Below the pieces are notes generated by a model that ran no database searches, was not told where the DNA came from, and saw nothing but the letters and a program-made list of their open reading frames with translations. The position numbers and the translations under genes are program-made. A stretch of DNA of 9,107 nt from an uncultured Actinomyces sp. GTDB lineage: Bacteria > Actinomycetota > Actinomycetes > Actinomycetales > Actinomycetaceae. Below, in pieces: positions 6,916-9,107 of this stretch. Within the stretch, counting starts at the first letter, position 1. Each line of letters begins with the position of its first letter. The stretch lies in NCBI GenBank assembly GCA_945949035.1, contig CAMFDH010000039.1, positions 1 to 9,107 on the forward strand. The letters run 5' to 3'.

Positions 6916-8025
6916 TTACTCGCAACCGACCCCGTCCCTATCGCGGTCTAGGTGCGTGCCATAACCCGGGTCGCCTTCATAGACCGGTGCCGCACCCGCA
7001 GCCCGAGCTGCTGAACAGTTCTTGTAGTAGACACTCGAGGGAACGCTGGCCGCTTCCTCTGCAGCACGCGCCGCTTCAGCTGCCGCGGCTTCCTCAGCAA
7101 CCCGTGCAGCTTCTGCAGCAGCAGCAGCTTCTTGTGCAATGCGCTCTTCCTCCGCGGCCGCAGCCGCAGCAGCTTCTTCCTCTGCTACCCTCGCTGCCTC
7201 AGCCTCTGCATTCTCGTTCGCGATACATCCTTCAAGGACGGCATCGATCGCATCATGCTCAGCTGGAGTGACCCACAGTGAGTACTTTGCCTTTACAAGA
7301 ACCTGGCGAGCGACATACTCACAACGGAATGCCTTATTAGACGGCAACCAGGTAGCTGCATCCCCATCACTCTTCTTTTGGTTAGCTGGTCCATCGACTG
7401 CGAGGAGGTTAAGAGGGTCGTTTGCGAACTGGGTGCGTAGGTCGTCCGACAGCTGCTGAGCGCCCTTCTGCCATGCATCCGAAAGGGCGACCACATGGTC
7501 GATCTGCACTGCACTGGAAGTATCTTGTCCGCGTTCAAAATTGATCGTGCTCGCCGTATAGGGATCGTCAAGCTTCCCGCTGACAACTACACAGTCGTTT
7601 GTCCCCGGCCTGTATGAGGTCTCAGTGAGGTCTCGAGTCAGGATGTCATTACGAGTGTCACAACCATTGTGATCGGTATCAGCCCATCGGGGTCCGAACA
7701 GATCTCTGTCGTACCCAGTCTTAGGCGCTCGCCCCTTCACTGCGAGGTCTGCGAGGACGGCTCTCACTGCCTCATAGTCAGAAGGGTCAGTCTCATCACC
7801 GATGAGTGCAATTGACACAACCTCTGGCTGCGCTTCTTCGACGACGTCAACCTTGACTGGTTCACTCTGCGGCTCTTCGACAACTTCAATCGGGACTGCC
7901 GAGGGCCGGAAGCCGTCGAGGGCGCTGGCGGCTTCATCCGCACACCCTGTGCCCCCAACGAGAACCATCACTGCTGCGAGTAGCCAAACCGGACTCCCGG
8001 TCTTCCAGCTTCTTGAGATCTTCAT
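6916..8025 (-). CDS. Exported HNH endonuclease (DUF1524 type) with Ala/Glu helix and C-terminal excalibur domain
   Basis: This 369-residue protein has an export signal: a basic N-terminus (KISRSWK), a hydrophobic core WLLAAVMVLVGG, then GTGC. Cys28 could be lipidated, but Gly at -3 makes the lipobox weak. Residues about 95-267 match the secreted DUF1524/HNH family: GRAPKTGYDRDLFG, the conserved DTDHNGCDTRND, and the catalytic core QIDHVVALSDAW (D176-H177) followed by NDPLNLLAVDGPANQKKSDGDAATWLP. Residues 273-326 are almost pure Ala/Glu with scattered Arg, a likely long helix. The end YYKNCSAARAAG to DRDRDGVGCE is an excalibur domain, whose Asp360/362/364 should bind calcium. The ATG at 8025 has AAGGA 10 nt upstream. 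It probably degrades DNA outside the cell; the true substrate is unproven. Confidence 0.92.
   Translation of the reverse strand: MKISRSWKTGSPVWLLAAVMVLVGGTGCADEAASALDGFRPSAVPIEVVEEPQSEPVKVDVVEEAQPEVVSIALIGDETDPSDYEAVRAVLADLAVKGRAPKTGYDRDLFGPRWADTDHNGCDTRNDILTRDLTETSYRPGTNDCVVVSGKLDDPYTASTINFERGQDTSSAVQIDHVVALSDAWQKGAQQLSDDLRTQFANDPLNLLAVDGPANQKKSDGDAATWLPSNKAFRCEYVARQVLVKAKYSLWVTPAEHDAIDAVLEGCIANENAEAEAARVAEEEAAAAAAAEEERIAQEAAAAAEAARVAEEAAAAEAARAAEEAASVPSSVYYKNCSAARAAGAAPVYEGDPGYGTHLDRDRDGVGCE
7048..7209 (-). repeat. Low-complexity Ala/Glu-coding region in the HNH nuclease gene
   Basis: These 54 codons encode only Ala, Glu and a few Arg, Val, Ile and Gln, with recurring AEAAR(V/A)AEE units. 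GCA/GCG/GCT-rich DNA like this can vary in length between strains. It links the catalytic domain to the excalibur domain. Confidence 0.75.
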
Positions 8026-8212
8026 CGATCAGGCGTCCTTCAGGTATTCAAGGCACTATGTCATGCAAGGTCCCCACCAGTGTAGCTGCCTTCAGATAAC
8101 GAAGTTCCAGACAGTTTGGCTGACGAGCACACTGAATTACAGGTCTGTCGCCGTACCGCAATGCCTATGGGAAAGCGGTGGGATAGCAGCCCGGGAGCGC
8201 CCTAACACCAAC

Positions 8213-8656
8213 TCACTCAGTCGGAGTGCAGAGTCGATAGATCTCGTCTAGAGCTGCGTACTGTCGGTCCTGGGCGGCCGTAAGTTCATTCTGGAGGCTC
8301 TCAATCTCCTCCTCACTCAAGTCTGGCATCTCTTCCATCAGGCTGTACTCCACCATCTTGCTTCCCAGGGAGACGAACTCCTTAAGACTCTCGGCCAGTT
8401 CTCTCCACGCAGGGGAAATCTCCTCATTCGTGACGTCCGCGGTAATCGCGTCGATCCCTCTGATTACCTCATCCCGGCCGGACGGGTCTGAATCGAGTCC
8501 GGCGATCTCTAAGTCTAGGTTGCTCAATCCCTCGTATACCACCTCACATGCTTCAGAAGGCGACTGGGTGGACGTGACAACGCCAGAGCACCCGGAAAAC
8601 GCTAGGAGTGCCGCCATCGTAATCGCACTGCTGGCAAGGAATCTGAATGGTTTCAT
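8213..8656 (-). CDS. Small putative lipoprotein of unknown function
   Basis: I do not recognise this 147-residue protein. It begins MKPFRF, followed by a hydrophobic stretch ending LLAFSGCSG, so Cys23 is a probable lipidation site (Phe at -3 is slightly unusual). The ATG at 8656 gives this compact signal peptide; an in-frame start at 8680 would put eight extra residues ahead of it. A weak GGA lies just upstream of 8656. The mature part is acidic and apparently all helical (DLSEEEIESLQNELTAAQDR and similar). It has only two cysteines after the lipidated one, Cys37 and Cys143 near each end, which could form a disulfide holding a helical bundle closed. It lies upstream of the HNH gene on the same strand with a 187-base gap, so the two may be separately transcribed. 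Confidence 0.75.
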   Translation of the reverse strand: MKPFRFLASSAITMAALLAFSGCSGVVTSTQSPSEACEVVYEGLSNLDLEIAGLDSDPSGRDEVIRGIDAITADVTNEEISPAWRELAESLKEFVSLGSKMVEYSLMEEMPDLSEEEIESLQNELTAAQDRQYAALDEIYRLCTPTE

Positions 8657-8704
8657 GACATCCAGCGTACATCGGCCCATATTGATCCGTTGAGGAATGG
8701 AGTG

Positions 8705-8724
8705 GAGGCTACCTCAGAAGCCTC
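8705..8724. repeat. Inverted repeat GAGGCT / AGCCTC
   Basis: A perfect 6-bp dyad (8705-8710 with 8719-8724) has an 8-nt loop. If G8704 is bulged, G8702 and T8703 add two more pairs (to C8726 and A8725). It lies about 50 bases upstream of the divergent lipoprotein start and could be an operator. There is no T-run. Confidence 0.35.
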
Positions 8725-8945
8725 ACGGATCCACTAGTAATTCACGCGCGATCAGCGTCGGCCTACTTGCTTATGGTCGCAGCTAGTGGCTTGGCCCAGA
8801 ACACCGGGGGGCGGAAGCCGGCCAGGACGGGGAGCTCTCAGATAAGTGCGGTGGTCGGGGTCTTCTCTCGTGGTTCTCCTCATTGTGGGCGTGGCGCTAA
8901 TCGGCCCGTCAAGGTGCTTCTCACCGTTGGACCTGACGTACACCA

Positions 8946-8986
8946 CACCGCTAACGCGGTGACCGCTGCGCTTGGCGCACGTCACC
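8946..8986 (+). promoter_or_regulatory. Overlapping hairpins with competing arms upstream of the terminal gene
   Basis: Hairpin A is CACCGC-taac-GCGGTG (8946-8961), perfect over 6 bp. Hairpin B pairs GGTGAC (8958-8963) with GTCACC (8981-8986) and TGCGC (8967-8971) with GCGCA (8975-8979) around a TTG loop, 11 bp in all with a 3/1 internal loop. They share G8958-G8961, so they cannot both form. TCACCG at 8921-8926 can pair with the same segment too. This could be a regulatory leader or a protein-binding dyad; no T-run follows. Confidence 0.4.
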
Positions 8987-9075
8987 TCACGACTACGACT
9001 CCACTCTTTACCGCCCGGCACCACTCCCTCGGCCATGTGGGAAACCCAAGAATCCGGGGACACCCTCAAACGACT

Positions 9076-9080
9076 AGGAG
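9076..9080 (+). promoter_or_regulatory. Shine-Dalgarno of the terminal partial gene
   Basis: AGGAG sits 6 nt before the ATG at 9087. This is the main evidence that a gene starts there. Confidence 0.75.
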
Positions 9081-9086
9081 ATCACC

Positions 9087-9107
9087 ATGAACGCCATGAC
9101 TACAAAC
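9087..9107 (+). CDS. Start of an unidentified gene (3' truncated by window)
   Basis: Only seven codons are visible (MNAMTTN). The start is supported by AGGAG 6 nt upstream and by the lack of a competing coding frame. Nothing can be said about function. It reads away from the lipoprotein gene, and the structured stretch at 8921-8986 lies about 100-165 bases upstream. Confidence 0.6.

Larger units (their letters stand above)
8657..9086. other. 430-base region without a convincing gene
   Basis: It separates the divergent lipoprotein gene (-) from the partial gene at 9087 (+). ORFs of about 105 codons on both strands (8767-9090 +, 8752-9069 -) are rich in Arg, Pro, Thr and His, lack ribosome sites and look like chance GC-rich frames. 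A short + strand frame at 8846-8962 encodes a hydrophobic LVVLLIVGVALIG stretch but has poor initiation signals. The region also holds several inverted repeats listed separately. Confidence 0.6.

Noticed and set aside
8079..8084. TACACT on the minus strand as a -10 box for the HNH nuclease gene
   Set aside because: There is no acceptable -35 element at 16-18 bp; one hexamer alone is not enough.
8147..8182. Weak ACCGC/GCGGT dyad downstream of the small lipoprotein gene as a terminator
   Set aside because: It has a 5-bp stem with a long loop and no T-run on the minus strand.
8846..8962. 38-codon + strand ORF with a hydrophobic LVVLLIVGVALIG stretch
   Set aside because: The GTG start has only GGGGAG 11 nt away, the frame ends inside the hairpins, and a hydrophobic run this short occurs by chance.
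8752..9069. 105-codon minus strand ORF in the same gap
   Set aside because: Its composition is not protein-like (many Arg, Pro, Ser, Thr) and there is no convincing ribosome site or domain.
8767..9090. 107-codon + strand ORF whose stop overlaps the ATG at 9087 (ATGA)
   Set aside because: The ATGA overlap is tempting, but the protein is rich in Arg, Thr and His, has no domain, starts at TTG without a ribosome site and has a competing antisense frame of equal length.
1..9107. CRISPR arrays, tRNA/rRNA genes, insertion sequences or phage genes
   Set aside because: I saw no regularly spaced repeats, tRNA-like cloverleaf, transposase or phage protein on either strand.

Overview
The window looks like chromosomal DNA from a high-GC Gram-positive bacterium (Actinomycetota), probably a member of the Actinomycetaceae or a close relative. 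The reasons are the GC-rich codon use, a pilin of the SpaH/FimA type paired with a class C sortase, an HNH nuclease ending in an excalibur domain, and frequent GTG/TTG starts. The genus cannot be fixed from the sequence alone.

Positions 1-3031 (+) are the 3' part of a tightly packed ferric-siderophore uptake operon. It holds the C-terminal end of one FecCD-type permease, a complete second permease, a FepC-like ATPase and a ViuB-type siderophore-interacting reductase. Every junction overlaps (1, 4 and 11 nt), so the genes are probably translationally coupled. The transporter brings the ferric siderophore into the cytoplasm and the reductase is expected to release the iron. The solute-binding protein and any iron-responsive operator would lie upstream of the window.

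Positions 3050-3922 (-) encode a HAD-IB phosphatase that converges on the siderophore operon. Its promoter region faces a two-gene sortase-assembled pilus cassette (4111-6472, +): an LPLTG major pilin with signal peptide, pilin Lys motif and E-box, then an overlapping class C sortase. No second pilin or tip adhesin is present beside it. A small CsbD-family stress-type protein follows (6605-6808) and ends at a strong hairpin terminator.

Positions 6916-8025 and 8213-8656 (both -) encode two exported proteins. The first is a DUF1524-type HNH nuclease with a long Ala/Glu helix and a C-terminal excalibur Ca-binding motif. The second is a small unrecognised lipoprotein with two cysteines in its mature part.

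Positions 8657-9086 carry no convincing gene. They contain several overlapping inverted repeats, then a clear Shine-Dalgarno and the first seven codons of a + strand gene that runs off the window. Taken together the window mostly concerns the cell surface: iron acquisition, adhesion, secreted nuclease and lipoproteins. I did not find a clearly new multi-gene system. The points most worth checking are the sortase without a recognisable lid motif, the stand-alone pilin/sortase pair and the structured region upstream of the last gene.
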